In this document: positions 7,924 through 17,278 of the stretch, in pieces
Position numbering within the stretch: position 1 is the first letter of the stretch
Layout of the letters: each line of letters opens with the position of its first letter
Notes under the pieces: model-generated
Told to the model about the DNA's origin: nothing
Database searches by the model: none
What the model saw: the letters and a program-made list of their open reading frames with translations, nothing else
Assembly: GCF_029542085.1 (NCBI RefSeq)
Contig: NZ_CP107036.1
Location: 2,170,001 to 2,234,000, forward strand
Length of the DNA stretch: 64,000 bases
Direction: 5' to 3'
DNA from: Sphingobacterium sp. ML3W
GTDB lineage: Bacteria; Bacteroidota; Bacteroidia; Sphingobacteriales; Sphingobacteriaceae
Position numbers and translations under genes: made by a program

Positions 7924-10900
7924 TTATTTATTTAAAATTTTTGTAATCAAATCCAAGCCGATCTCCATTTCTGCTTCGATAGTAGTAAAGGCTTTTGACA
8001 GATCGGTATCGACGGAAATGCTGGCCTCCAGCTCTTTTGTTAGTTGAGCCAGCTTAATAAGCCCAGCAGTCGATGAAGTTCCTTTCAATTTATGCAATAG
8101 CTCCTTGATAAGCTTCAGATCGTTTTCTTTTTTTGCATCTGCGATCTGCGCCCTCGATGCTGAAATTTCTTTGATGACCAAGTCGAGGAAAAAGGATAAA
8201 AATGCGGGATCATCACCCGCCTGTTCATGCAGACGCTGTACATCTAAGTGTGTCACCAAATCTGTCGCCTCGGTCTCCGATTGTTCAGAAGAATCCATAG
8301 ATAACATAGCTTGATGCAAGGCATTAAACAAATCCTGTTGGCGGATAGGTTTAGCTAAAAAGTCAGACATTCCAGCACCTAAACAGCGTTCTTTTTCACC
8401 CGAAACATTACCAGCAGTGATACCGATAATTGGCGTATTTTGATAGTGTTTCATCTGACGGATCTGTTTCGTCGCTTCGATACCGTCAACCTCTGGCATC
8501 TGCACATCCAGCAGAATAAGATCAAAATTTACTTTCTCACATGCCTGAATTGCCTCGGCACCATTTGACACTTCTGTTAAAATTGCGTCCGGCATAATAC
8601 TGGCCATCATTCTTACATTCAATGCCATGTTGACCGCATTGTCATCGGCCAACAAAACCTGAATTCCTTTACCATAGACATCTGTAGGCAGGGATAGATT
8701 TGACTTAGCTTGTCCTGCCTCTTCTTTATTTTGTTGGATTGCTCTGCGCAAGGTTTGATACAGCTCATCCGATTTAATCGGCTTTAGTAGACAGAAAGAG
8801 CGTTCTTCCTGTCTAAACGCGGAAATTACTTCGTGCTCTTCAGAGGATGTATGTAAGACAATCAACGGGATCCCCTCTCCCTGTTGCCGAAACAGTTCTT
8901 TAATCTTTTCAATGGTTTCAAGCCCGGATAAAATAGGCATATGATAATCCATCAAGATCACATCGAAGCGCTCCCCTTTCATCAGTAACTGCAATGCCTC
9001 CATACCATTTTCCGCCAACACAGACTCAACCTGTTTATAAGCCAGCATGTGTTGCAGGATGACACGATTGTTGGCATTATCATCCACCACAAGCACTCGA
9101 TTTAAGGGTAGATCACCATCTTCCTGCTCCATCGGCTCGCAGGAGACTTCAATATCAAAGTAGAACGTAGATCCTTCTCCCAGTTGGCTGGTCAAATTCA
9201 GTTTGCTTCCCATATACTTTAATAAATTATTGGAGATGGTCAGTCCAAGCCCAGTGCCGCCATATCGCTTGCTGACAGAACTGTCCTCCTGCGTAAAAGC
9301 ATCGAAAATACGTTGCTGTTTTTCCAAAGGAATTCCAATTCCGGTATCGCGAACTTCAAAACGTAGGCTTAACTTATCGCTATGATGATGAAGCTGGCTT
9401 ATTTTAAACTCGATCTCCCCTTTTTCGGTAAACTTAACGGCGTTGCCCAATAAATTAATAAGAACTTGTTTAATACGCGCTTCGTCAACCCATATAAAAG
9501 CCGGCAATCCTTGCTCGATATTCAAAAGCAATTCAACTTCTTTTCGCTGAGCTTGGTATAATACGACATTGATCACCTGATTCGCAATATCATATACATT
9601 ATATTTATCGACAAACAGCTCCAGTTTTCCAGACTCTATCTTCGAAAAATCCAGAATGTCGTTGATGATATTTAATAGACTGTTACCAGATTCATTGATA
9701 TAGCCCAAATATTGCATTTGCGTATCATTCAGCGGAGTTTTCAATAATAAATCTGAGAACCCGATCACACCATTTAATGGTGTCCGGATTTCGTGACTCA
9801 TATTGGCTAAGAACTCCGACTTGGCTTTACTTGCCAAATCCGCCATTTTTTTTGCATGTTTTAATTCCTCATTTATTTGGACAGATTCTGTGATATTTTG
9901 CGTGAAAATAATAATCCCGCCAATGCTGCCATCTGTTAGATGCCAAGGCCGTACTTCCCAGTTGAAGTGCTGTGGTTCGGCTATTCCGCCAACCTGGATG
10001 ACTTCGTCTATATTCTTATAAGGGATTCCTTGCAATGCATCCTGATAGATTTTTTTCCGCTGGTCCGGAATATCCGGAAAAAGTTCAAACAGGTTCTTAT
10101 TGAGCAGTTGACTTTCATCTTTATGAAAGTCTTCAATCCATTGGTTACTCAACGATACATAATTGAAATCTAGATCAAACATTGCCACCGAAGCAGGCAC
10201 ATAATTTACAAAGGCACGCAACATAGATTCTTTACGTTCCAATTCCAGATACAGCGATTTACTCTTATCAATATCCTGGATAATGCCAAATACCCGTTTA
10301 CAGACATCATTCTCAAATTCCGGAATTCCTTTTACCCTGACCCAGATTGTTTCTCCATTCTGTTTTAACAGGCGCAGTTCGGTATCATAAGGTTTTCTGC
10401 TACGGATCGATTCTTCGAATATATGTCGCAGCGCTATTTGGCTTTCGGGCTCATAAAAACCAATGGCATGTTCAAAATCCGGTGTAAAATGTGGATCAAC
10501 ACCATGGATTAATTTCGTTGAATCGGACCAATATACCTTATTTTCCGCGAGGTTTACTTCCCACCCGCCGACTTGAGCAACAGCATTGGTCTGTTCGAGG
10601 ATCTGTTTGGTATGCAGTAGATCGTTCTCCAGACGCATGCGATCGGTCATATTCAATGCTGTACTGACCACATAGGGTTTGCCCTCTTCATCCAATTCGA
10701 CCATATTATGATAAAGCCAGGAAATATTTTCACCATCTTTTGTTTGCAGCACCATCATGGCGGAATCCTCTTTATTTTGAGCGATACGTTTTAGGTAGTC
10801 CTCCACCAATCCCACATGATGTGGTGGGACCAATCTCTTTAGGTTGAGTGATTTGACCTCCCGTTGTTCATACTTCAACACGGACCTACCTTTTTCATTG

Positions 10901-11838
10901 ACAGCGAGAATATTACCATCCATATCATGCATGCTCATCAAGCCAATTGCATTTTCAAAAAAGCTACGGAAACGACGCTCTGAATTTTCTAGCTTTAATT
11001 TTTCCTGCCTTTCTTTTGTGACATTTCGACCAAAGGCTAGAATTTCATGATTGATCGCATCATATTTAAAATGCCATTCTATAATCACCTCACTTCCATC
11101 TGCGATAGGTGTCGATGATGTGGATTGAATCCCATAGTCCGCACCCACTAGCTGTTTTAAATCAGAAGCTAAGGTCTTTGTGTCATCCCGCAATAATTTA
11201 AAAAGGGATTTTCCAATACTATCTAACCTTGAGACCTCCAATACGCTGGTAAAAGCAGGGTTGACATCTTTGATTTGACAACTCTCATCCAATACACAAA
11301 TGACGTTATTTGTCAATTGGAAGATTTCAGAGAAATATCCGGCCTGTCGCTTTCTTTTCTTTCCAAGGAGAATTTTGGTCACGCCCCTTCCCAGCTCTTC
11401 CAATAAATGTCGCTGCTTTTCAGAAAGTGACTTGGGTTGAAAATCTATCACACAAATGGTTCCCAATACATCTCCATCGTCATCCATCAATGGTACTCCC
11501 GCATAAAAACGAATATTACCCTCCCGAATCAATGGATTAGAGGATGAACGCGGATCTTCAAAGGTATCCTCAATGACAAGCAGCTCCTTACTCGAGATCG
11601 TATATTGGCAAACCGTATTTTTTCTTTCGACGGTATCCAGTTCCATGCCTACACAACTTTGTATACGTTGTGTTTGCTCTTCCATCATAGCAATCAAAGC
11701 AGCGGGACAATCGGTAATCAGACAAGCTGCCTGCGCAAATACATCCAGTTCAGGGTCTTTCCCTAACCCCATTAACTCATAGGATTTTAATTTCTCAATC
11801 CTTCGCCATTCATTTTCAGGGAAATTTTGGTTTGCCAT
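7924..11838 (-). CDS. Soluble hybrid histidine kinase: GAF-PASx4-HisKA-HATPase-REC-REC-Hpt
   Basis: 1304 residues, no signal peptide or membrane helix, so a cytosolic sensor. Domains in order: GAF (about 20-160), four PAS/PAC units (about 165-275, 285-400, 410-525, 535-650), HisKA with His682 in SHEIRTPLNG, HATPase with N799, DTGIGI (831-836) and GTGLGL (861-866), receiver 1 (about 914-1035, Asp964 in LMDYHMP), receiver 2 (about 1058-1175, Asp1111 in LLDVQMP) and a C-terminal Hpt domain (about 1200-1304, His1249 in LLHKLKG). It is first gene of the operon with the lone receiver, HEAT protein and glycosyltransferase-sulfatase. The His-Asp-His series followed by a stand-alone receiver gene gives a complete phosphorelay. 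The input signal cannot be read from the sequence. Confidence 0.95.
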   Translation of the reverse strand: MANQNFPENEWRRIEKLKSYELMGLGKDPELDVFAQAACLITDCPAALIAMMEEQTQRIQSCVGMELDTVERKNTVCQYTISSKELLVIEDTFEDPRSSSNPLIREGNIRFYAGVPLMDDDGDVLGTICVIDFQPKSLSEKQRHLLEELGRGVTKILLGKKRKRQAGYFSEIFQLTNNVICVLDESCQIKDVNPAFTSVLEVSRLDSIGKSLFKLLRDDTKTLASDLKQLVGADYGIQSTSSTPIADGSEVIIEWHFKYDAINHEILAFGRNVTKERQEKLKLENSERRFRSFFENAIGLMSMHDMDGNILAVNEKGRSVLKYEQREVKSLNLKRLVPPHHVGLVEDYLKRIAQNKEDSAMMVLQTKDGENISWLYHNMVELDEEGKPYVVSTALNMTDRMRLENDLLHTKQILEQTNAVAQVGGWEVNLAENKVYWSDSTKLIHGVDPHFTPDFEHAIGFYEPESQIALRHIFEESIRSRKPYDTELRLLKQNGETIWVRVKGIPEFENDVCKRVFGIIQDIDKSKSLYLELERKESMLRAFVNYVPASVAMFDLDFNYVSLSNQWIEDFHKDESQLLNKNLFELFPDIPDQRKKIYQDALQGIPYKNIDEVIQVGGIAEPQHFNWEVRPWHLTDGSIGGIIIFTQNITESVQINEELKHAKKMADLASKAKSEFLANMSHEIRTPLNGVIGFSDLLLKTPLNDTQMQYLGYINESGNSLLNIINDILDFSKIESGKLELFVDKYNVYDIANQVINVVLYQAQRKEVELLLNIEQGLPAFIWVDEARIKQVLINLLGNAVKFTEKGEIEFKISQLHHHSDKLSLRFEVRDTGIGIPLEKQQRIFDAFTQEDSSVSKRYGGTGLGLTISNNLLKYMGSKLNLTSQLGEGSTFYFDIEVSCEPMEQEDGDLPLNRVLVVDDNANNRVILQHMLAYKQVESVLAENGMEALQLLMKGERFDVILMDYHMPILSGLETIEKIKELFRQQGEGIPLIVLHTSSEEHEVISAFRQEERSFCLLKPIKSDELYQTLRRAIQQNKEEAGQAKSNLSLPTDVYGKGIQVLLADDNAVNMALNVRMMASIMPDAILTEVSNGAEAIQACEKVNFDLILLDVQMPEVDGIEATKQIRQMKHYQNTPIIGITAGNVSGEKERCLGAGMSDFLAKPIRQQDLFNALHQAMLSMDSSEQSETEATDLVTHLDVQRLHEQAGDDPAFLSFFLDLVIKEISASRAQIADAKKENDLKLIKELLHKLKGTSSTAGLIKLAQLTKELEASISVDTDLSKAFTTIEAEMEIGLDLITKILNK

Positions 11839-12122
11839 ATACTGCTGTTCGTTATTTCTGGTTTATTATGCCTGTGAAGTTAATAAAAACATTGTTGAAC
11901 ACATAACCAATAAAGAAATATCATTGAATTACGCTATCTTAAACAACAATAATATCCCCAAGTTGTTGGCTTAGATTATAGAAAATCTGCTAAAAACAAC
12001 TGTAAACTGCTATTAAAAATTCTTAATAATTAATTTTCTAAAAATATCAATCCATGCTTCTGTCTAACTATTTTTTCGTCCTATATGAACTTCAGATAGA
12101 AAGACAAGACCTATATAAAGAC
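11839..12122. other. Intergenic region upstream of the hybrid kinase
   Basis: AT-rich. It must carry the promoter of the kinase-polysaccharide operon, but I see no TAnnTTTG match that I trust and no convincing ORF. Confidence 0.5.
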
Positions 12123-12152
12123 AAGAGGTCTACTATTTCTAGCAGACCTCTT
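12123..12152 (-). terminator. Hairpin terminator after the FAD oxidoreductase gene
   Basis: Perfect 9-bp stem AAGAGGTCT/AGACCTCTT with a 12-base loop, 20 bases after the minus-strand stop at 12173. The T tract on the minus strand is short, so termination strength is uncertain. Confidence 0.6.
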
Positions 12153-12172
12153 TTATTCAAAAAATGATATTC

Positions 12173-13327
12173 TTAAAACAGCTTCTCAATACTTTGCTCA
12201 GCATATCCAGCACTCGCAGTCATTCCTTTACCGCCTATACCAGTGCGCACATGGATACGTGGACTGATATCAACTTCAAGGATATGATCTTTATGTTGTG
12301 AATAGAAGCCCGACCAGGAAGAGGCAATCCAATCTTTTTGCATCGGAATAATACGGTTTGCTTCGGCAATCATGAGTTCATTGATATAGGTATCAACCGC
12401 AAAGCCCAATTCATCTAATCGATTGCCAGCAGCATATTCATGGGAATCTCCGACAATAATACTACCATCAGTAGCCTGTTTAAATAAAATATGTATTCCA
12501 TATTTCCGCAATTCATCATAATGCTCGGGTACAGGAATAGCGCCGAATGATGGACAGTATTCTTCAAAACTTTCATAACGGCGAATCGTTAATCCCGTCA
12601 GGATATTTCCTGGCAACTGGATCCGATGCAAAGGCTTGGTACGCATCATTTGCAGTTTACTGATTTCTAAACCACTATCATCAAACAAAGAGCGATACAG
12701 GATCTTAAATTCGTAACCATTACAAATAATGATTTTCGCTCCCTCGAATACATCCAGACTGCTTGTCGTTAAACGTGCCAGTGCATTGTCATCTTCACAA
12801 GCGATAACTGTTGTGTCATATTTCAGCGTATACTTTTCAAATTTTGCTTGCATAAAAATATGCAGCTGACGAATCATTGTTTCGGGCTCAGCACTCAGTT
12901 CCTGCTCAAAAACAATAGCCTCTTTGACGTAATCAGCATTCAAGGCAGGATATTTTGCCAGAACTTGTTCTTGGGACCAGAGCGCATGATCATAACCTTT
13001 CGTCTGATAATGTGCTGACAGTTCGTGAATAACCTGTACCTCGTCTGCATCCGAAGCGATATAAATACTGCCATTCTTCCGAATGGAAATATTCATTTCC
13101 TGCTGAATGGATTGATATATTTCCAATCCCCTTACACCATAATCAAACCACTCGCCCGACATTCCTGATGGAACAACCTGACCAAAGTTGCGTACGGTAG
13201 ATCCTACGGGAAAATTATCTTTTTCAAGCTGGAGTACACGCAATCCTTTTTTCAATGCGTGATACGCATGAAAAGTTCCCAGGATACCCCCTCCAACAAT
13301 AATTAAATCGTATGTATTTGTTTTCAT
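12173..13327 (-). CDS. FAD-dependent oxidoreductase, TIGR03364 (phosphonate-associated DAO) type
   Basis: 384 residues of the D-amino acid oxidase/GlpO superfamily. The N-terminal dinucleotide-binding motif is IIVGGGILGTFHA (about 9-21), followed by the E/K-rich strand end LQLEKD. The STVRNFGQVVPSGM segment and the C-terminal GIGGKGMTASAGYAE block fit the TIGR03364 clade, which has been proposed to deaminate an aminophosphonate because it often neighbours a phosphonatase-like hydrolase. No such hydrolase is present here. Start ATG at 13327; DUF5690 transporter gene ends 17 bases upstream, so the two are cotranscribed. Substrate remains unassigned. Confidence 0.82.
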   Translation of the reverse strand: MKTNTYDLIIVGGGILGTFHAYHALKKGLRVLQLEKDNFPVGSTVRNFGQVVPSGMSGEWFDYGVRGLEIYQSIQQEMNISIRKNGSIYIASDADEVQVIHELSAHYQTKGYDHALWSQEQVLAKYPALNADYVKEAIVFEQELSAEPETMIRQLHIFMQAKFEKYTLKYDTTVIACEDDNALARLTTSSLDVFEGAKIIICNGYEFKILYRSLFDDSGLEISKLQMMRTKPLHRIQLPGNILTGLTIRRYESFEEYCPSFGAIPVPEHYDELRKYGIHILFKQATDGSIIVGDSHEYAAGNRLDELGFAVDTYINELMIAEANRIIPMQKDWIASSWSGFYSQHKDHILEVDISPRIHVRTGIGGKGMTASAGYAEQSIEKLF

Positions 13328-13344
13328 TCTTAAAAATATTAGCG

Positions 13345-14685
13345 TTAACTTATTTGTACTTCGCCACTGGATGCCTGCCAGGGCTGAACCAATTCATCAC
13401 CTTTTTTCGTTTTCATCTGCTCTTTCTTACGAACGAAATAAACGAGTGAAAAGATCGCCAGAATAGCGCCTATAATAGAAGCAAGATAGACCAGCTGGAT
13501 AAAATAGGCTCCCCAGGTGACTGAATTTGGTAAAAATTCTTTATTCATTAAAATCAAAAAGCTTCCTAAATAGCCAACTGAGTCGGCCATATACATGACA
13601 AAACCGATATTGCTTTTCATGCGATAGGTTGCGATCATCCGTTCAAAAAATATGGCGTTATAAGGAATATAGGCCATGTAAAGTCCCAAACCTACCAATA
13701 ACATCCAACTGAGACCGCCGATCCAGTGCATGGTAAATAAATAGGTGGAAATCCCAGCCGTAAGAAACCCCAAAATAATCATATAATGAATCAGTTTAAA
13801 TGCTTTCAGATTGTCTTTTACCATAATCAGGCAACCTATTAAAATTAAGACAATTAATGCTATTGTTCCATCAACTTTAGCAAAAATTCCAGCCCCTTTC
13901 AGATGCAGCATTTGCCAGATTTCTATCTCGAAATTATCCCGCACATCACGTAAGATCGTCAACATCGTATAGATAATAATGGTTAAAATAATGCCCGGCA
14001 TAAATACTTTAAAAAAATGTTTGCGCATCGTTGCATCCATTGCCACACGTTCGGTCCGCAAACGCTTATCTTGTGCTGTTGGTCCCGGTGCGTTTTCTAA
14101 AATCCAAACACAAAGCATAAATGGTAAGAAAAAAAGCATTCCTGTCAAAAAAGGCATCCAAAACTCATCAACCTGAAATGTAGCCATTAACCAACGACCG
14201 ACTGTCTTGATAAAACCGGAGGCAAAAATTAGACTCACAGACATGACTGCCCCCATGATTTCTGTATACCTACGTCCTTCGAGGTAACTGAACACCAAGC
14301 CCCAGACCATTCCCAACGGAAAACCATTGATAAAAAGAAAAATGACATTCCATGGTTTAGGCACAAGCGCAAAAGCCAACAAACCGGCCCATGAAATACA
14401 GATCAATGCGATCAGGTAACGCCCTCTATGACGTTGCTTGCTTTCGGAGATAAATTTAATTCCATAGAATTTTGAAACCAAATAACCCAACATCTGAATA
14501 ATAACCATACAGACTTTATAATCTATACCTAAAATAGATTCATTCGCAAAAGCCGAAGCGGTAAATGATTTCCGGAATGAATACATACTTGTATAACATA
14601 AAAATGCTGTAATAGCCAGTAGAATGGCCACCGAACGCTCATCTAATCCTGCTATACGTCTTTTTATTCGCTGGTTCAAATCCAT
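13345..14685 (-). CDS. DUF5690/MFS-like membrane transporter
   Basis: 446-residue polytopic inner membrane protein with about 12 hydrophobic segments. The N-terminal FLCYTSMYSFRKSFTAS resembles the start of glycerol-3-phosphate/hexose-phosphate type MFS carriers, and the family corresponds to DUF5690 in Bacteroidota. It precedes the FAD oxidoreductase by 17 bases, so it probably imports that enzyme's substrate. An upstream cupin-XRE regulator gene is separated by a terminator. Transport substrate is not visible. Confidence 0.78.
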   Translation of the reverse strand: MDLNQRIKRRIAGLDERSVAILLAITAFLCYTSMYSFRKSFTASAFANESILGIDYKVCMVIIQMLGYLVSKFYGIKFISESKQRHRGRYLIALICISWAGLLAFALVPKPWNVIFLFINGFPLGMVWGLVFSYLEGRRYTEIMGAVMSVSLIFASGFIKTVGRWLMATFQVDEFWMPFLTGMLFFLPFMLCVWILENAPGPTAQDKRLRTERVAMDATMRKHFFKVFMPGIILTIIIYTMLTILRDVRDNFEIEIWQMLHLKGAGIFAKVDGTIALIVLILIGCLIMVKDNLKAFKLIHYMIILGFLTAGISTYLFTMHWIGGLSWMLLVGLGLYMAYIPYNAIFFERMIATYRMKSNIGFVMYMADSVGYLGSFLILMNKEFLPNSVTWGAYFIQLVYLASIIGAILAIFSLVYFVRKKEQMKTKKGDELVQPWQASSGEVQIS

Positions 14686-14721
14686 GATTTAAAGTTGTTG
14701 ACGGACCTCATTGTCCGCAAT

Positions 14722-14749
14722 CAAAAGTAAATTCTGGAAATTAACACAA
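14722..14749 (-). promoter_or_regulatory. Candidate promoter of the DUF5690-FAD oxidoreductase operon
   Basis: On the minus strand TTG (14749-14747), 17 bases, TACTTTTG (14729-14722), matching the Bacteroidota -7 consensus TAnnTTTG. It ends 37 bases before the ATG at 14685. The spacer is shorter than the usual 19-21. Confidence 0.4.
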
Positions 14750-14811
14750 TACTAAACTTTTGTTAAGTATTTATAAACAAATATAAATAATCAAACCGAT
14801 ATTTGGGGGTA

Positions 14812-14845
14812 GAAAAAAAGCATCATTGACTATATCAATGATGCT
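14812..14845 (-). terminator. Intrinsic terminator of the cupin-XRE regulator gene
   Basis: Perfect 11-bp stem AGCATCATTGA/TCAATGATGCT (14819-14829, 14835-14845) with a 5-base loop, followed on the minus strand by seven T. It starts 26 bases after the stop at 14871. Confidence 0.88.
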
Positions 14846-14870
14846 TCTATGATGCTCTGTTGGAGTGCTG

Positions 14871-15449
14871 TTAGCGTTTATTGTCAAAAAAATATACAAT
14901 TAGCATAAGGGCTTTCTCCTTTCCTACATTACGTGGTGTATGCGACAATCGCCCATTAAAGAAAATGGAATCACCTTCTTCCAATCTAATCTTTTGGTCC
15001 TGAAATACATATTCCACTTGTCCACTGATGATATATTTATATTCATAGGCTTCTGTTTCTACCATTGGGCGCTGCGCATCAGGAAGCAATTCCAGCAGCA
15101 CAATATCCATGGTAGAACTATCCATTGCAGAGGTATAAATACGTTTATAGTTAAATCCAACAGCATGTTCTTTTTCAAAGGATGTATAGCTATCTTTTTT
15201 TCGAACAACTACTGGCCCCGCATCGAGGTCGGAATTAAAGTCTTTGAAGAATTCATTCAGGTCGACATCCAGTGCATTAATGATATTAATCAATACCAGT
15301 AACGAAGGTATTGTTCGATTGTTTTCAATCTGTGATATCAGCCCTTTACTTACACCAGCTTTATCAGCAACCTCCTGTATCGTTATCCCCTTCTCCTTGC
15401 GGATTTCTTTTATTTTATAACTTATCTTAAATATTGTATTATCTTCCAT
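14871..15449 (-). CDS. XRE-cupin transcriptional regulator
   Basis: 192 residues from the ATG at 15449; the open frame extends four codons further to a TTG, which I consider less likely. Residues of about 6-65 are an XRE helix-turn-helix (ITIQEVADKAGVSKGLISQIENNRTIPS), and the C-terminal half is a cupin (about 120-185, LELLPDAQRPMVETEAYEYKYIISG, EEGDSIFFNGRLSHTPRN). Such proteins sense a small ligand through the cupin and usually repress a nearby catabolic or transport operon. The DUF5690-FAD oxidoreductase operon directly downstream on the same strand is the likely target (inference). Confidence 0.88.
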   Translation of the reverse strand: MEDNTIFKISYKIKEIRKEKGITIQEVADKAGVSKGLISQIENNRTIPSLLVLINIINALDVDLNEFFKDFNSDLDAGPVVVRKKDSYTSFEKEHAVGFNYKRIYTSAMDSSTMDIVLLELLPDAQRPMVETEAYEYKYIISGQVEYVFQDQKIRLEEGDSIFFNGRLSHTPRNVGKEKALMLIVYFFDNKR

Positions 15450-15521
15450 AATTGGGGTCAAAAATAAACATTATTTTCGCGGTTGGTATGTTAAGTTTTT
15501 GTCACTTAATTAATCCACTCG

Positions 15522-15550
15522 TTACCATTGAATCACTAATCCAATGGTAA
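15522..15550. promoter_or_regulatory. Inverted repeat upstream of the XRE-cupin gene
   Basis: TTACCATTG and CAATGGTAA, a perfect 9-bp inverted repeat spaced by 11 bases, 73-101 bases upstream of the regulator ATG and 43 bases after the GH16 stop. There is no T tract on either side, so an operator is a better reading than a terminator. Confidence 0.35.
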
Positions 15551-15592
15551 ATAGCGCACACGCTATATTAATAGGTGGTAACCACAGTTTGG

Positions 15593-16417
15593 TTATTGAT
15601 AAACTTTAACCCAGTCCACCCGCATTTCGACAGGTAATTGTTTTGGATCCACTTTTCCCACCCAACTGCCACCAAGCTGTTGGTCTATCAACAGGTAAAA
15701 AGGTTGATCATAAGGCCACTGGGATGCATCAACACCACTTATTCGCGGATAAGTGAATGTATCCACGCCATTGAGCTGAAATACAATTCGATCTGGATAC
15801 CAGCTAATGCCATAGACATTATATGCTCCAGCATTGACTTTTGCCGTGCCTGAATGCTTGGGATTATCCTTTTGTCCCAAATTCAAGGTGTAATGCGAAT
15901 GGGTTGTCTGATAAATAATATCATCAAAATTGAGGTGCTCCATGATATCAATTTCACCATTTCGAGGGTATTGACCATATTTATCCAACTCCGCAAGCAT
16001 CCACATTGCCGGCCAGGATCCTTGAGCACTCCCCAGCTTCGCCCTTATTTCAATACGCCCGTATTGAAAGGCAAATTTCCCCTTACTCCATATTCCTCCG
16101 GTCAGGAAGGGTTTATCGTTCTTCTGCCGATCAGTGTTATTGATACCTTTCAAAATCAATTCCCCTTTCTCCCAACCAAAACAGGCATCATCCAAACTCA
16201 TGTGCCGGTTCCAGTCTGCCCCGCCAGCAGGAATCCGGGTCCACTTGGTCGTATCCAACTTGGGTGAATTAAAATTCTCTTCCCATACGAGTTTCCATTT
16301 CTTCGTTTCTCGTCCTGGATTCTGTAGGTATACCTGTGGATTTTCCTTCGGATTGTGATGAACACTACAAGCTGATATAAGGATATAAAACAGGCCTGCG
16401 CCTAAGATTCGCTTCAT
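15593..16417 (-). CDS. Secreted GH16 glycoside hydrolase, lipoprotein
   Basis: 274 residues with a lipoprotein signal peptide ending LISAC (Cys17). The GH16 fold begins near WKLVWEENF (about 41-49). The retaining-glucanase motif is GEIDIMEHL with nucleophile Glu155, Asp157 and acid/base Glu160, and WPAMWML just before it is typical of the laminarinase/lichenase-like branch. It should cleave beta-1,3 or mixed-linked glucans at the cell surface or in the periplasm (family knowledge; exact linkage not readable). No SusC/D pair is adjacent. A separate gene from the NTF2-like lipoprotein upstream (112-base gap). Confidence 0.9.
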   Translation of the reverse strand: MKRILGAGLFYILISACSVHHNPKENPQVYLQNPGRETKKWKLVWEENFNSPKLDTTKWTRIPAGGADWNRHMSLDDACFGWEKGELILKGINNTDRQKNDKPFLTGGIWSKGKFAFQYGRIEIRAKLGSAQGSWPAMWMLAELDKYGQYPRNGEIDIMEHLNFDDIIYQTTHSHYTLNLGQKDNPKHSGTAKVNAGAYNVYGISWYPDRIVFQLNGVDTFTYPRISGVDASQWPYDQPFYLLIDQQLGGSWVGKVDPKQLPVEMRVDWVKVYQ

Positions 16418-16529
16418 TTAGATTAATTATTTTCTATAGTCAATACAAAACTACCCAATTTATTGATAGCGTATTAAATATAAGCCCTTTTTTAAAAAGG
16501 AACTAGAATTAATAAAAAAATAGTCTTGG

Positions 16530-17027
16530 TTAAAACATCGGATGTTCATTTGCAGACTCTTTTGGTACATCTTGTTGTGCATCCCAATGTTCAACAATCT
16601 TTCCATTTTCCAACCGGAAGATATCTATTGTAGACTTGAGACTCCCATCAGGCTTTTTATTCTTAATATGGATAAATACCAGATCACCATCCGAAGCAAT
16701 ACGCTGCACATCGATTGTGGTTTTCGGCAGCCCCTCAAACCACTTTGCAGCTGCGGCTTTAAATGCGGCTGCGCCATCGGCTACTTCAGGATTATGCTGG
16801 ATATATTCCGGCGCAATATATTTGTCCACTGCCGACAGATCCTTATCACCGAACATCTGCTGATAGAAGTCCAATACGATCCGCTTATTCTCTTTATTGA
16901 TGTCTAACTGGGTCTGATCCTTTTCCCCGGATTTATCATGCAGACTTTTTTGTTGGCATCCAGTAAATAGGAGACATAGTAGTGCCGCCAGTATAGTAAA
17001 ATTCATGTTTTTTTTCATTGCTTTCAA
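16530..17027 (-). CDS. SnoaL/NTF2-like lipoprotein
   Basis: 165 residues. Signal peptide with lipobox LFTGC (Cys24 from the first ATG; alternative starts at Met4 and Met8). The mature part fits a SnoaL-like NTF2 fold: an initial helix (NKENKRIVLDFYQQMFGDKDLSAVDKY), IAPEYIQHNP, and the closing DIFRLENGKIVEHWDAQQDV strand pair. This family includes polyketide cyclases and many proteins of unknown role, so no reaction is assigned. It faces away from the MhqO-like operon. Confidence 0.8.
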   Translation of the reverse strand: MKAMKKNMNFTILAALLCLLFTGCQQKSLHDKSGEKDQTQLDINKENKRIVLDFYQQMFGDKDLSAVDKYIAPEYIQHNPEVADGAAAFKAAAAKWFEGLPKTTIDVQRIASDGDLVFIHIKNKKPDGSLKSTIDIFRLENGKIVEHWDAQQDVPKESANEHPMF

Positions 17028-17054
17028 ACCGCTATTTTGTATAAAAAAGAACTT

Positions 17055-17165
17055 ATGACCAACTCTCCCCTCCTTTATGAGTTAATAGGTAAACAACATT
17101 TAGCGCAGTATTTTGTTTTAAACAACAACCTTTATGAATTCTTAAAAATAAAAAAGATGGCATGA
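17055..17165 (+). CDS. Possible 36-codon ORF before an orphan terminator
   Basis: ATG to TGA, 36 residues (begins MTNSPLLYELIGK), 76 bases before a strong plus-strand terminator that has no other plus-strand gene to serve. No clear promoter or ribosome site. It may be chance, or the transcript may be non-coding. Confidence 0.15.
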   Translation: MTNSPLLYELIGKQHLAQYFVLNNNLYEFLKIKKMA

Positions 17166-17241
17166 TAATTGAAAATATCTCATTGGTATAATATTCAGAA
17201 ATATACATTTCATAAATTTAGGTTAATAATTGGTTAGGTTA

Positions 17242-17278
17242 AAAACACCTGAAGTCCCCAACTTCAGGTGTTTTTTTT
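17242..17278 (+). terminator. Orphan intrinsic terminator between divergent genes
   Basis: Perfect 14-bp stem (17242-17255 with 17261-17274; core CACCTGAAGT/ACTTCAGGTG), 5-base loop, then eight T. The flanking genes diverge, so no annotated gene ends here. It must belong to an unannotated RNA or be a leader attenuator of the gene at 17420. Confidence 0.8.

Noticed and set aside
15450..15461. TTG start for the XRE-cupin regulator
   Set aside because: It adds only four residues; the ATG at 15449 fits family starts better.
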